Shown piece after piece: positions 55,487-64,000 of a stretch of DNA of 64,000 nucleotides. Both the position numbers and the translations under genes were made by a program. Source of the stretch: Candidatus Latescibacterota bacterium (GTDB lineage: Bacteria > Krumholzibacteriota > Krumholzibacteriia > WVZY01); contig WVZY01000022.1 in assembly GCA_011772205.1 (NCBI GenBank), forward strand, positions 62,001 through 126,000, read 5' to 3'. Each line of letters begins with the position of its first letter. The stretch's first letter is position 1. The notes below the pieces were generated by a model, which was given only the letters and a program-made list of their open reading frames with translations, was not told the origin of the DNA and did no database searches.

Positions 55487-55879
55487 ATGACAAATCGAAT
55501 CCTACTGGCTCTGATCCCCTGCCTGATTCTGTTTGCATTGATTCTTTCCGCATCTTCCTGCTATACGATCCTCAAAGATCCCGGCATCGCCGATGCGTAA
55601 GACCACAACGATTACATTTACTTCCACCCAGCGCCAGGTATGCCTTGCACCGGCTGCCACTTCGATCTGCATCCCATCGTGCCCCCCGCACCCGCTGAGC
55701 CCGAGCCACCGCCGCCCCCGAGAGATGAACTCCGGGAGGAGCGGAAAAAAAGAGAGGATCCCGGGGAGCGTTCCGGACGTACTCGCCCTCCTTCGAAGGA
55801 AAAAGGGGCAAAATCAGCTCCCGACGACAGGAAAGAGGACAAAGGCAAAAAGATGCCGGAAAAGAATCAAAGCCCCTGA
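55487..55879 (+). pseudogene. CxxCH lipoprotein gene interrupted by a TAA codon
   Basis: From the ATG at 55487 (behind AGGAAAGGGGG) a signal peptide ends in the lipobox ASSC followed by YTILKDPGIADA, then TAA at 55598-55600. The same frame stays open to 55879 and encodes MPCTGCHFDLHP, a proline-rich stretch and a Lys/Glu-rich tail. The next gene, at 56038, has the same order: SSCYTIL, a CITCH motif and a charged tail. So this is a paralogue broken by one stop codon, or a 37-residue product with a silent remainder. CTGCH could bind haem or metal. Confidence 0.7.
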
Positions 55880-56037
55880 AGCGATCCAGCAATTCCAAAT
55901 ATAAGAAAAACTGGCAATCTTGCTCGCATGTTTTTTGCTAGATAACTCGATGCGGCAAGCGTTCTTCCCGGTACCGGCATGAATAGGCATTGCCAAGCAA
56001 AATCCCATTAATTAATATAAATACGAAAAGGAGTGTC

Positions 56038-56544
56038 ATGGCTAGCCGCATCTGCAGAAGTGTTGCGCTATCGATTTTTTCGGTTCTGATACTGGTTCTC
56101 ACTGTCTCCTCTTGTTACACCATCCTCAGGCACCCCAGAATCGCCGAAGCGGATTATGAAAGACCATCGGGAGTTCGATGCATCACATGTCATACAGAAG
56201 ATGAAATGTGGCAATTCCACCGCCCATCTACGAGATATATCTACTATCCAGGCTGGCAGTATTATTATGATACTCCTTGGTGGTACGATTCATACTGGTA
56301 CCACACAGATCCCGTTGATCCCGAAACGGTCCCTCTCCGCTGGCGATCATTTCGAGCCACGCGAGACAAAGGAGGGGACTCGGGAATTCGCCCAGGCACG
56401 CTTCGCGGCCAAACGGGCAATACTAAGTTGAAGTCCCCTGACGACGCAGAGAACAAGGAGAAGGGCAGTGAAGGAGACAAAAATAAATCAAAATCCGATA
56501 AGCGATCAATCCGGCCCACGAAGAAAAAGAAAAAAGACGGGTAA
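56038..56544 (+). CDS. CxxCH-containing lipoprotein, unknown family
   Basis: 168 residues. Signal peptide with lipobox VSSC, then YTILRHPRIAEADY and a CITCH motif (C-x-x-C-H, typical of c-type haem sites, though one alone could also bind a metal). A very Tyr/Trp-rich stretch follows (YYPGWQYYYDTPWWYDSYW), and the C-terminal third is full of Lys, Ser, Asp and Glu. AAAGGAG lies before the ATG at 56038. Its 3' end overlaps the outer-membrane protein gene by 77 bases. I do not recognise the family. Confidence 0.8.
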   Translation: MASRICRSVALSIFSVLILVLTVSSCYTILRHPRIAEADYERPSGVRCITCHTEDEMWQFHRPSTRYIYYPGWQYYYDTPWWYDSYWYHTDPVDPETVPLRWRSFRATRDKGGDSGIRPGTLRGQTGNTKLKSPDDAENKEKGSEGDKNKSKSDKRSIRPTKKKKKDG

Positions 56545-57844
56545 ACACGCCCTCCGAGTGCTGTTGGCTGCCGGCATTCTCGGAATGGCATCGTTCGCTT
56601 TCGCACAGGACGTTAACGAGGCGCTTGATTTCGAAGACCTTGGCTTCAACTCGCGTCTTTTCTCCGCAGCTCGGCCGGCAGGGCTCGCCGGCGCCTACAC
56701 GACTGCGGGAGACGACGTTCACACACTGGTGTACAATCCAGCCGGTCTTTCGAGAGTGCGCAGGATAGAGGCGTCCGTTGGGTTTCAATACGAAAGGAAC
56801 AACGTCAGGAACGTGTTCTATGGTTCGACGGCCAGCGTTGACCATACATCGACGAACCTCGACTACGCATCCATCGCTTACCCTTTCCCAACATATCGGG
56901 GAAGCCTCGTAGGGGCATTTGGGGTTTACAGGGAGTACTCGGCATACCTGGATCTGATCAACAGAGGATTCAATACGGCAACTCAGACTCAAGATGATTT
57001 CGTATTACAGCAGTCCGGTTCGATTTTCAGCTATAACGTCGGGTTCGGTGTCGACCTTTCCCCAACCCTTTCGACGGGAGCCTCGTTTTTTATCCTCGAT
57101 GGAACGGTTAACGCGCTCACCCAATGGTCTTATCAAGTAATCGGCCCTCTCAATCAAGGGGATATCCGGGAGCATTTCCTGCTGGATGATCTCCAAGTGG
57201 ATGTGGATGGTTATGGAGGACGACTCGGCATTCAGTTCTCCCCGCACAATAAATTCCGATTCGGAGCTGCCCTGACGACTCCCATCTGGATCAACCTGGA
57301 GGGCGACGCCTTTACGGAAGAATTGCTGTACCTCGAGGACGACCCAGACGAGATGTATACCGATGTTGCCCTGATCGACATCGATTACCGCCTGCCTTAC
57401 CGCATCGACGCCGGCGTAAGCTTCACTCCGGAATATTTCCTGATCTCTGTGGATGCCGGGTACGCCGATTGGACACAATCTTCGATCAACCGAACCCGGT
57501 TGAGGGACGATAACCTGGAGCCGGTTCAGCGGGAGGTCGTGGACGTGAGAGCAGGTGTAGAAGTGAACATTCCTGGCAGGCCATTCAGGATCCGAGCTGG
57601 ATACGCCTATGTGCCGTATCCTCTTCATTACCTGCAGGCGGATCGAATCGAAGGCGCGGCCATCACAAAGGCAAGCATTGATACAGAGCGGCAGCTGCTC
57701 GCTTTCGGTTTCGGCGGGCTCGTTGGTCGCGTACTGACCCTGGATGCTGCTTACCAGTACATCATGGGCGAGCGATCCATATCGACGCTCAAAGATGATC
57801 GGGCTCTGCACAGGTTTTTGCTTTCAGGATCATATCGCTTCTAG
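56468..57844 (+). CDS. FadL/OmpP1-like outer-membrane protein
   Basis: 458 residues from the GTG at 56468, which has AAGGAG upstream. A long basic N-terminus precedes the signal hydrophobic core LLAAGILGMASFAFAQ. Then SARPAGLAGAYTTAGDDVHTLVYNPAGLSRV, quoted here in part, is the motif of FadL and PorV-like barrels, followed by many amphipathic strands and a final SGSYRF strand ending in F. It is probably a beta-barrel for transport of hydrophobic compounds or secretion. It overlaps the CxxCH lipoprotein gene, which suggests coupled expression. Confidence 0.82.
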   Translation: MKETKINQNPISDQSGPRRKRKKTGKHALRVLLAAGILGMASFAFAQDVNEALDFEDLGFNSRLFSAARPAGLAGAYTTAGDDVHTLVYNPAGLSRVRRIEASVGFQYERNNVRNVFYGSTASVDHTSTNLDYASIAYPFPTYRGSLVGAFGVYREYSAYLDLINRGFNTATQTQDDFVLQQSGSIFSYNVGFGVDLSPTLSTGASFFILDGTVNALTQWSYQVIGPLNQGDIREHFLLDDLQVDVDGYGGRLGIQFSPHNKFRFGAALTTPIWINLEGDAFTEELLYLEDDPDEMYTDVALIDIDYRLPYRIDAGVSFTPEYFLISVDAGYADWTQSSINRTRLRDDNLEPVQREVVDVRAGVEVNIPGRPFRIRAGYAYVPYPLHYLQADRIEGAAITKASIDTERQLLAFGFGGLVGRVLTLDAAYQYIMGERSISTLKDDRALHRFLLSGSYRF

Positions 57845-57940
57845 AGATATCCCGCCGTCTCGAAGGATCCGATTTAGTGCAACCGTCCAACTCGCCAACG
57901 CTCAGGGCGCGAACCTTAACAGAATTGACGATCGGAAGGA

Positions 57941-58372
57941 TTACTTCTTACGGGATGTGCCGCCCAAGAGGGCAAGGTAGGCCTCGTCCAGTTTCTCCAT
58001 CATTTCTTCGCTCAATCCCCCACCCGTTTCCATAACGCGGTTATATGTTTCCTCGATATACCGGCAGAGGGACACCTGCCTGTTTTCAATTTGCGTGAAG
58101 ACCAGCTTCTTTAGTTCCTCAGAATTTCTGGCAAAATCAGGATCCGTTTCTTCGACATTTTTGACATTGTGGAAGTAGTCGTTGAGCAACCGCAGCCAAT
58201 AATCTTCATGCTGCCCCCCGTTGTCGAACACGCATCCCGGCTTCTCAACGAGAAAGCAGTAACCATATATGAAATACGTACACTGGAGCATGCCCTGCAG
58301 AAAAAACCGGCGGTAACAATCGATGCTCATCACATCGAGCTTGCAGGGAAGCTGGCACTCCCGGCAGAGCAT
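57941..58372 (-). CDS. Hypothetical Cys-rich protein
   Basis: 143 residues from the ATG at 58372, which has GGGGGAG upstream; an ATG at 58432 would add 20 residues without a ribosome site. The N-terminal half is rich in cysteine: MLCRECQLPC, SIDCYRRFF, LQCTYF, YGYCFLVEKPGC, so it may bind zinc or an iron-sulphur cluster. The C-terminal half is helical. No family is recognised. It lies downstream of rnc on the same strand, 111 bases away. Confidence 0.65.
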   Translation of the reverse strand: MLCRECQLPCKLDVMSIDCYRRFFLQGMLQCTYFIYGYCFLVEKPGCVFDNGGQHEDYWLRLLNDYFHNVKNVEETDPDFARNSEELKKLVFTQIENRQVSLCRYIEETYNRVMETGGGLSEEMMEKLDEAYLALLGGTSRKK

Positions 58373-58483
58373 CTCAGCTTCTCCCCCATAGACAAACGGG
58401 AGGGAAGGCACTTTTATTTCAGGTCTACCCATGCTAATGCCAAACTCATGCAGGAAATGTGCCTTTTCCGGCTACAGTATCTG

Positions 58484-59251
58484 CTAATTGCTCCCTGGAG
58501 AGTTGAGGAGCTTTCGATACGCTTCCCTGGCGGCTTCTTGTTCCGCATGCTTCTTCGTTTTACCCGTACCTCGCCCCAAAATGGTGCCTCGCACGCTCAC
58601 TTCCACGCCGAACTCCTTGTCATGGTCCGGACCCTGTGTGGAGTAAACGCGATACCGGGGCGGTATTTTGTGCAGGGCTTGAATGTACTCCTGCAGGAGG
58701 CTTTTGTAATTGACGTTTTCGTCGTCGTAGACAATCTCTCCCAAGCCGGAGAGAAGAAAATCCTGGATAATCCTGCTGGCCTGCTCGAATCCTCCATCGA
58801 GAAAAATGGCGCCGAATATCGCCTCGAGCGTATCTGCAAGGACGCTGTCCACCTCGCTGACTCCAGCTTTTTGGGCATTATCACTTAGAAAAATAAAAGA
58901 ACCGATGTTGTGCTTTTTCGCATGATCGGAGAGGATCTGCTTGCTGACTATAATCGATTTCATCTTTGTCAGCTCACCTTCGCTCTTGCTGGGGTACTTG
59001 ATGTATAAAAACTCATTGACAACCAGTGACAATACGGAGTCACCGAGGAACTCCATTCTCTCGTTCGAGCGTTGCTCGGGTTCTTCGTTTTCCCTCGTCG
59101 GGAGGTAAGAGCGGTGAACAAGCGCTTCGACAAGCAGCTGCGGATTTTGGAACTGATATCCGAGCGCTTGTTGCAACAGATCCAGGTTCCTGGCTCTAGA
59201 AGATCTCCCCTTTAGGAATACTGTTTTTAGTTTGCGGAAGATCTCAACCAT
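58484..59251 (-). CDS. rnc: Ribonuclease III
   Basis: 255 residues. The catalytic domain has the signature NERMEFLGDSVLSLVV and later DTLEAIFGAIFLDGGF, with the metal-binding acids in place. The C-terminal double-stranded RNA-binding domain is at about 180-250 (NYKSLLQEYIQ to KHAEQEAAREAYRKLL). It cuts double-stranded RNA in rRNA and mRNA processing. As in many bacteria it follows fabF and acpP. Confidence 0.95.
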   Translation of the reverse strand: MVEIFRKLKTVFLKGRSSRARNLDLLQQALGYQFQNPQLLVEALVHRSYLPTRENEEPEQRSNERMEFLGDSVLSLVVNEFLYIKYPSKSEGELTKMKSIIVSKQILSDHAKKHNIGSFIFLSDNAQKAGVSEVDSVLADTLEAIFGAIFLDGGFEQASRIIQDFLLSGLGEIVYDDENVNYKSLLQEYIQALHKIPPRYRVYSTQGPDHDKEFGVEVSVRGTILGRGTGKTKKHAEQEAAREAYRKLLNSPGSN

Positions 59252-59276
59252 ATGTTTGACAGTGGAATGTGGCGGA

Positions 59277-60533
59277 CTACTCTGGGCCGGAATAGTTTTT
59301 CACGATTATAGCGACGTTATGCCCTCCGAAGCCAAATGCATTCGACAGTGCCGCAGTTAGAGGAATCTGCTGGCTCTCATTCGGCACATAATCGAGATCG
59401 CATTCGGGATCCGGATTCTCGTAGTTGATCGTCGGCGGAAGCTTCCCTTCTTTCAGCGCCAAACAACAAAGTATCAGCTCGACGGCTGCGGCGGCTCCAA
59501 GCAAGTGCCCGATCATCGATTTTGTGGAGCTTACTTTGAGTTTGTAAGCATGGTCGCCGAATACTTCCTTAATGGCCGCCGTTTCGCTGGCGTCGTTCAG
59601 CTGGGTGCTCGTTCCATGCGCATTGATATAGCCGATATCGGATGGATTGATTTCCGCATCTTGAAGAGCCAGCTGCATGGCTCGCACCGCTCCCTCACCG
59701 TTGGGTGCCGGAGATGTCATGTGGTATGCATCACCCGTGAGCCCTATCCCTACCACTTCGCAAATGATGTCGGCCCCGCGCTTCTCTGCATGCTCCAAAT
59801 CTTCCAGGAAAAGTGCACCGGCACCTTCTCCCATCACGAAGCCATCGCGTTCGAGGTCGAAGGGCCTCGAAGCCCTTTGCGGTTCATCGTTGCGACGGGA
59901 GAGCGCTTTCATCGAACAGAAACCAGCGAGCGCCATCGGTGTAACGCTCGCCTCGGTCCCTCCAGTCAAAACGGCGTCGGCATAGCCTGCTTTGATTAGC
60001 ATGTATGCATCGGCAATGGCGTTGCCCCCGGAAGCGCATGCCGATACCGTACCGAAATTCGGCCCCTTCAATCCGTACACAATGGAGAGCTGCCCAGCGG
60101 CCATATCGGATATCATCATGGGGATGAAAAACGGACTCACCTTGCCCGGACCCTTGGAAATGAGAATACCATGTTGCGCTTCGAAAGTGTTGATTCCCCC
60201 AATTCCCGAGCCGATAACGACGCCGATGCGGTCCCTATCCATCCGGTCGAGCGGGATTCCCTCGAGACATTCTCTGGCGGCGCATGCGATGAGGTGAACG
60301 GATCGGTCCGTACGTCGTGCATCCTTCGTATCCATATACTGAGTCGGATCGAAATCGCGGATTTCGGCCGCGATTTGCGTGGTGTGTTTGCCAGGATCGA
60401 ACGAGGTAATGCGGGAGATGCCGCTGCGGCCTTCCAAGAGGTTTTTCCACGTCTCCCCGGTCGTAATCCCGCACGCCGTGGTGCATCCAATCCCGGTGAT
60501 CACCACCCGCCTTGATTCGTATGTGCGACCCAT
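59277..60533 (-). CDS. fabF: 3-oxoacyl-ACP synthase II
   Basis: 418 residues, the usual KASII length. The active-site cysteine is in [14 protein letters not shown], with histidines in [11 protein letters not shown] and [12 protein letters not shown]. It extends acyl chains by condensation with malonyl-ACP. It lies 42 bases after acpP and 25 before rnc. Confidence 0.95.
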   Translation of the reverse strand: MGRTYESRRVVITGIGCTTACGITTGETWKNLLEGRSGISRITSFDPGKHTTQIAAEIRDFDPTQYMDTKDARRTDRSVHLIACAARECLEGIPLDRMDRDRIGVVIGSGIGGINTFEAQHGILISKGPGKVSPFFIPMMISDMAAGQLSIVYGLKGPNFGTVSACASGGNAIADAYMLIKAGYADAVLTGGTEASVTPMALAGFCSMKALSRRNDEPQRASRPFDLERDGFVMGEGAGALFLEDLEHAEKRGADIICEVVGIGLTGDAYHMTSPAPNGEGAVRAMQLALQDAEINPSDIGYINAHGTSTQLNDASETAAIKEVFGDHAYKLKVSSTKSMIGHLLGAAAAVELILCCLALKEGKLPPTINYENPDPECDLDYVPNESQQIPLTAALSNAFGFGGHNVAIIVKNYSGPE

Positions 60534-60575
60534 CGCTCCGTATCCTTGTTCAGACGCTGGGAAAACGCACTGCGC

Positions 60576-60818
60576 CTACTTTTCGCCAAGCTTTCTTTCT
60601 ATGTAATCGATTGTATCCTGGACCGTCTTGATCTTGTCGGCCTCTTCATCCGGAATATCGAGACCAAACTCGTCTTCCAAGGCCATTACGAGCTCGACGG
60701 TGTCCAGAGAATCGGCTTTCAGATCCTCTGCGAATCTCGCCTCGTTCGTAATCTGATCCGCATTGACGGACAACTTTTCTTCAATAATCTTTTTTACTTT
60801 TTCTTCTACTTCAGTCAT
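60576..60818 (-). CDS. acpP: Acyl carrier protein
   Basis: 80 residues, acidic, with the phosphopantetheine attachment site in [15 protein letters not shown]. It carries the growing acyl chain for both the fab enzymes and LpxA/LpxD. GGAGGTGA precedes the ATG. It lies between fabG and fabF. Confidence 0.97.
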   Translation of the reverse strand: MTEVEEKVKKIIEEKLSVNADQITNEARFAEDLKADSLDTVELVMALEDEFGLDIPDEEADKIKTVQDTIDYIERKLGEK

Positions 60819-60845
60819 GCTGACCGTTCACCTCCTCGCATAACA

Positions 60846-61592
60846 TTAGCGTGCCATAATCATGCCGCCGTCGCAGTTGAGCACCTGGCCAGTTATGTAA
60901 CTCGCCATATCGGATAGGAGGAAAAGGGCGACGTTTGCAACATCCTCCCCTTTTCCAAATCTTCCGAGAGGTATCATTTTCATCATGCTCTCACGTATAT
61001 CGGCACTAAGGGACTCCGTCATCGCCGTGTCGATGAAACCCGGCGCGACCGCATTTACCGTAACGCCTCTCGATGCAAATTCCTTGGCCAGAGTTTTCGT
61101 CAGGCCGATAATGCCCGCTTTGCTCGCAGCGTAGTTCGCCTGCCCCGCATTGCCCATTATGCCGATCACGGAAGCAACATTTACAATTCGGCCTTGCCTC
61201 CGCTTGAGCATGTGAGGAGAAAGGACCTTGCAGCAGTTGAACGTTCCAGTGAGGTTCACGGATATAACGAAGTTCCAATCTTCGGGCGTCATCCTCAACA
61301 GCAGCCTGTCACGAACCACACCCGCGTTGTTGATGAGAAAGTCCACCGCATCGAATTCGGAGAGAACCTGTTTCCCCACCCCGTCGACGTCTTCGAAAGA
61401 AGAAACGTCGCATTTATAGGCTTTTGCCTGGATGCCGTGCGTCTCACACTCTTTGGCCGTTTCTTCGGCCCCAGCGATTTCAAGATCAATGAGGGCGACA
61501 TTAGCGCCACGCTCTGCCAGCTTAATAGCGATGTCGCGCCCGATTCCACGCGCGGCACCCGTTACCACGGCAGTTCTGTTCTTGAAATCCAC
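60846..61592 (-). CDS. fabG: 3-oxoacyl-ACP reductase
   Basis: 248 residues of the short-chain dehydrogenase family: the NADPH motif TGAARGIGRDIA near the N-terminus, NNAGVVRD, and the catalytic S, Y, K set with NYAASKAG. GTG start at 61592 with AAGGAG upstream. It reduces 3-oxoacyl-ACP in chain elongation. Confidence 0.95.
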   Translation of the reverse strand: MDFKNRTAVVTGAARGIGRDIAIKLAERGANVALIDLEIAGAEETAKECETHGIQAKAYKCDVSSFEDVDGVGKQVLSEFDAVDFLINNAGVVRDRLLLRMTPEDWNFVISVNLTGTFNCCKVLSPHMLKRRQGRIVNVASVIGIMGNAGQANYAASKAGIIGLTKTLAKEFASRGVTVNAVAPGFIDTAMTESLSADIRESMMKMIPLGRFGKGEDVANVALFLLSDMASYITGQVLNCDGGMIMAR

Positions 61593-61654
61593 CGGACTCT
61601 CCTTGAAGCTTGGAATCTATATAACAGAATCAGAGTTGCAATCAAGGGAAAAGT

Positions 61655-62584
61655 TCATTCGCTGCCTTCGAGAACCGCAGCGAAGCTGCCCACGTCTGTG
61701 AGCGGGTGCACCGGAATTGCTTCGTCAATGCGTTTCATTAATCCGGCGAGCACTTTACCTGGGCCAACCTCCAACACGGGTCCTTCGGCACGGTCGGCAA
61801 GCAGTCTCATGCTATCCACCCACCGGACGGGAGAGGACAGCTGCCTCGACAAAAGATCCAGCACCTGATCATCGTCCTCAACCACCTTACCGGTTACATT
61901 CGCAACCCAGGGTACCGTCAGATGTCCGTGCCGGAATTTCTCCAAGTATTTCCTCAGTGGTGAAATCGTCGGTTCCATGAGTGGCGAGTGAAATGCCCCG
62001 CTCACCTGCAGCTTCATCACTCGCTTCGCCCCCTTATCCTTGGCCAGGGCCATCGCCTTGTCCACAGCTTCAACTTCCCCGGAAATGGAAAACTGCGACG
62101 GCGAGTTGTAGTTGGCGATGACGACGATCCCATCCACAGAAGCCTCTGCAACAGCTTCAGTCAATCCAGTCACCTCGAGTCCAATGACGGCCGCCATGGT
62201 GCCCGGACGCTCGAGGCCGGATTCGAACATCAGTTCCCCACGTCTCCTCACTATAAGAAGCGCGTCCAAAGGCTTGAAAAAACCCGCCGCAACCAACGCA
62301 GAGAATTCCCCGAGGCTGTGGCCTGCCACGATGGATGGCCGGATCCCTTGTCCTTCGAGAACCGTCAATACGACAATGCTGTGGAGAAGGATCGCCGGCT
62401 GGGCATTGTGCGTCTTCGTGAGCTCCTCGAGATCTCCCGAAAAAGAGAGCTCTGTAATGTCAAATCCCAGCGTTTGATTCGCCTGCCGATACAGCTCTCT
62501 CGCTTCAGGAAATCGATCGTAATAATCCTTCCCCATGCCAACGTATTGGGATGCCTGTCCGGGGAAAAGCATGGGGGATTTCAT
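61655..62584 (-). CDS. fabD: Malonyl-CoA:ACP transacylase
   Basis: 309 residues starting at the ATG at 62584, which has GAGGA upstream; the open frame extends to 62770 but that part overlaps fabH and is not homologous. LFPGQASQYVGMG, the nucleophile elbow GHSLGEFSALVA, and GAFHSPLM with the catalytic histidine are all present. It loads malonyl groups on ACP. Confidence 0.95.
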   Translation of the reverse strand: MKSPMLFPGQASQYVGMGKDYYDRFPEARELYRQANQTLGFDITELSFSGDLEELTKTHNAQPAILLHSIVVLTVLEGQGIRPSIVAGHSLGEFSALVAAGFFKPLDALLIVRRRGELMFESGLERPGTMAAVIGLEVTGLTEAVAEASVDGIVVIANYNSPSQFSISGEVEAVDKAMALAKDKGAKRVMKLQVSGAFHSPLMEPTISPLRKYLEKFRHGHLTVPWVANVTGKVVEDDDQVLDLLSRQLSSPVRWVDSMRLLADRAEGPVLEVGPGKVLAGLMKRIDEAIPVHPLTDVGSFAAVLEGSE

Positions 62585-62636
62585 ATGTCCTCGCTCCCGA
62601 TCTTTTTTGAAGATGCACAAACGGTTTTGTCCGGGA

Positions 62637-63653
62637 TCAGCCCGAACGCCCCGCGGGCTCCGTATGGCGAAACAGAACGGATCCCCATGTGAATCCGCCG
62701 CCGAAGGCAACGAACAAGACGATGTCGCCGGATTTGATCTTTCCGCTCTTTCGAACTTCGTCAAAAGCAATGGGGATCGTCGCCGAAGATGTGTTTCCGA
62801 ATCGATCGATGTTGACGACCACTTTTTCTTCCGGGATTCCCAGCCTTCCTATAACTGCATCGATGATTCGGATATTTGCCTGGTGAGGAATGAGGTGGTC
62901 CACTTGCTCGAGATCGAGATCGGCTTGTTTGAGAACTATTGAAGTCGCATCGACCATCGCCCGCACGGCGTACTTAAACACCCCGTCGCCTTTCATCTTG
63001 ATATAATGTTCCCGTTGTTGGTAGGTAAATTCGGAGATGGGCGCCCTGGATCCACCTGCGGGTATCCAGAGGAGGTCTGCAAGCGACCCATCGCTTCTCA
63101 TATAAGTCCCCAGAATTCCATCATCCGGATCACATGGCCCTAGAACCGCTGCGCCCGCCCCGTCTCCAAACAGCACACAGGTCGCACGATCCTGCCAGTC
63201 GAGAAACTTGCTCAGCACTTCAACTCCCACAACCAGCACCGTGTTCATTTGTCCGGAGACAATCAAACCATGCGCGGTGTTCAGGCCATAAATGAAACCG
63301 CTGCAGGCAGCTCCCAGATCAAAGGCCGCCGCGTTTTTTGCCCCCAACCGGTCCTGGACGAGACATGCCGTTGCAGGGAACTGCATATCGGGCGTAACGG
63401 TTCCAACGATAACGCCATCGATATCGTCCGCTTTAATGCCCGCATCTTTCAGAGCGGCTTCCGCAGCCAGTAGCGCAAGGTCCGAACTCGCCTCTTGCTC
63501 GTTGGCAATTCGCCTTTCACGAATGCCCGTTCTCGTCCGGATCCATTCATCGGAGGTTTCGACGATCTTTTCCAAGTCGAAATTGGATAGAATTTTCTCA
63601 GGGCAGTAATGCCCGCTCCCGATGATTCGCGAGCCTCTATGTAATTTCTGCAA
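62637..63653 (-). CDS. fabH: 3-oxoacyl-ACP synthase III
   Basis: 338 residues. The catalytic cysteine is in LGAACSGFIYGL, the histidine in LIPHQANIRI and the asparagine in RFGNTSSATIP. It starts fatty-acid synthesis from an acyl-CoA primer. The start appears to be TTG at 63653, overlapping the plsX 3' end by 17 bases; the ribosome site is weak, so a different start is possible. Confidence 0.94.
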   Translation of the reverse strand: MQKLHRGSRIIGSGHYCPEKILSNFDLEKIVETSDEWIRTRTGIRERRIANEQEASSDLALLAAEAALKDAGIKADDIDGVIVGTVTPDMQFPATACLVQDRLGAKNAAAFDLGAACSGFIYGLNTAHGLIVSGQMNTVLVVGVEVLSKFLDWQDRATCVLFGDGAGAAVLGPCDPDDGILGTYMRSDGSLADLLWIPAGGSRAPISEFTYQQREHYIKMKGDGVFKYAVRAMVDATSIVLKQADLDLEQVDHLIPHQANIRIIDAVIGRLGIPEEKVVVNIDRFGNTSSATIPIAFDEVRKSGKIKSGDIVLFVAFGGGFTWGSVLFRHTEPAGRSG

Positions 63654-64000
63654 GGTCGCTCACTAGTCCTTTGAATCGTTCTTCGATGTGATCATTGACT
63701 CCTCGATCGACAAACTTCTTTGCAACGAGGATGGCATTTTTAATCGCCCGGCTCGAGCTCTTACCGTGAGAGATGATGATAACGCCGTTCACACCAAGCA
63801 AAGGCGCACCACCGTATTCTGCATAGTCCAGCTTTGTGCGAACGGAATTGAAAGCTCCCCTCAGAAGCATGGTCCCGATTTTGGCCATTATCCTCTTCCT
63901 GATTTCCTGCTTTACCATATGTGTCAAGAACGAAATGATACTCTCCGAGAGCTTGAGGGCGACGTTTCCAACGAAACCGTCGCAAACGACAACGTCCGCG
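63637..64000 (-). CDS. plsX: Phosphate acyltransferase PlsX, 5' part outside the window
   Basis: Only the C-terminal ~120 residues are visible; the frame is open to the right edge. VVVCDGFVGNVALKLSE, LDYAEYGGAPLLGVNG and ISHGKSSSRAIKNAI are PlsX signatures. It converts acyl-ACP to acyl-phosphate for phospholipid synthesis. Its place before fabH is the standard arrangement. Confidence 0.94.
   Translation of the reverse strand, partial: ADVVVCDGFVGNVALKLSESIISFLTHMVKQEIRKRIMAKIGTMLLRGAFNSVRTKLDYAEYGGAPLLGVNGVIIISHGKSSSRAIKNAILVAKKFVDRGVNDHIEERFKGLVSDLAEIT

Noticed and set aside
59277-60533. fabF cluster as a secondary-metabolite (polyketide) locus
   Set aside because: plsX-fabH-fabD-fabG-acpP-fabF-rnc is the standard primary fatty-acid order and all proteins have normal lengths.

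Overview
The window reads as chromosome of an uncultured or poorly known diderm (Gram-negative) bacterium, most likely of the FCB superphylum or a neighbouring candidate phylum. Reasons: a complete lipid A gene run with an LpxC-FabZ fusion; BamA, BamD, LolC/E and LolD; lipoboxes on several proteins; DUF4837-like and DUF4292-like lipoproteins; a FadL-like outer-membrane protein; and bacillithiol synthesis plus a McsA-McsB-ClpC arginine-phosphorylation module, both best known from Firmicutes but also present in some diderms. The phylum assignment is inference.

Nearly everything is on the minus strand, so the operons read from high to low coordinates. 1-6000: AMMECR1 fragment (+), then prkA-yeaH-spoVR plus a fourth, unknown gene (-). 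6100-13100: a HIT hydrolase (+) and nadB-methyltransferase-bshC-bshB-bshA-Minf_1886 (-). 13200-14100: a lone lipoprotein (+) and a hairpin shared with the lpxK 3' end. 14064-24118: envelope operon bamA-skp-lpxD-lpxC/fabZ-lpxA-Gfo/Idh-lpxB-acyltransferase-lpxK. 24275-31898: lysS-lolC/E-lolD-mcsA-mcsB-clpC. 31899-32304: GC-rich repeat spacer. 32305-40046: an unknown exported protein, TPR lipoprotein, bamD, nadD, polA, coaE and prfB (with the programmed frameshift). 40150-48681: TPR protein, efp, accB, pilT, accC, ftsK, rimO.

48682-50165 is a gene-poor island holding a protein gene broken by one stop codon, a strong unexplained hairpin and two copies of a perfect 14-bp repeat near its ends. 50166-55401 carries a DUF4837-like lipoprotein, an ECF sigma/anti-sigma pair, a DUF4292-like lipoprotein and a long TPR protein. 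55487-57844 (+) holds two related CxxCH lipoproteins, the first interrupted by a stop codon, overlapping an outer-membrane protein gene. 57941-64000 is a Cys-rich unknown and the fatty-acid block plsX-fabH-fabD-fabG-acpP-fabF-rnc.

Most content is housekeeping. The least explained parts are the CxxCH lipoprotein/outer-membrane cluster, the 48.9-50.1 kb island, the fourth gene of the prkA set, the GC-rich spacer repeat, and the lack of a local LpxH/LpxI in an otherwise full lipid A operon. No tRNA, rRNA, CRISPR array or intact transposase was seen.
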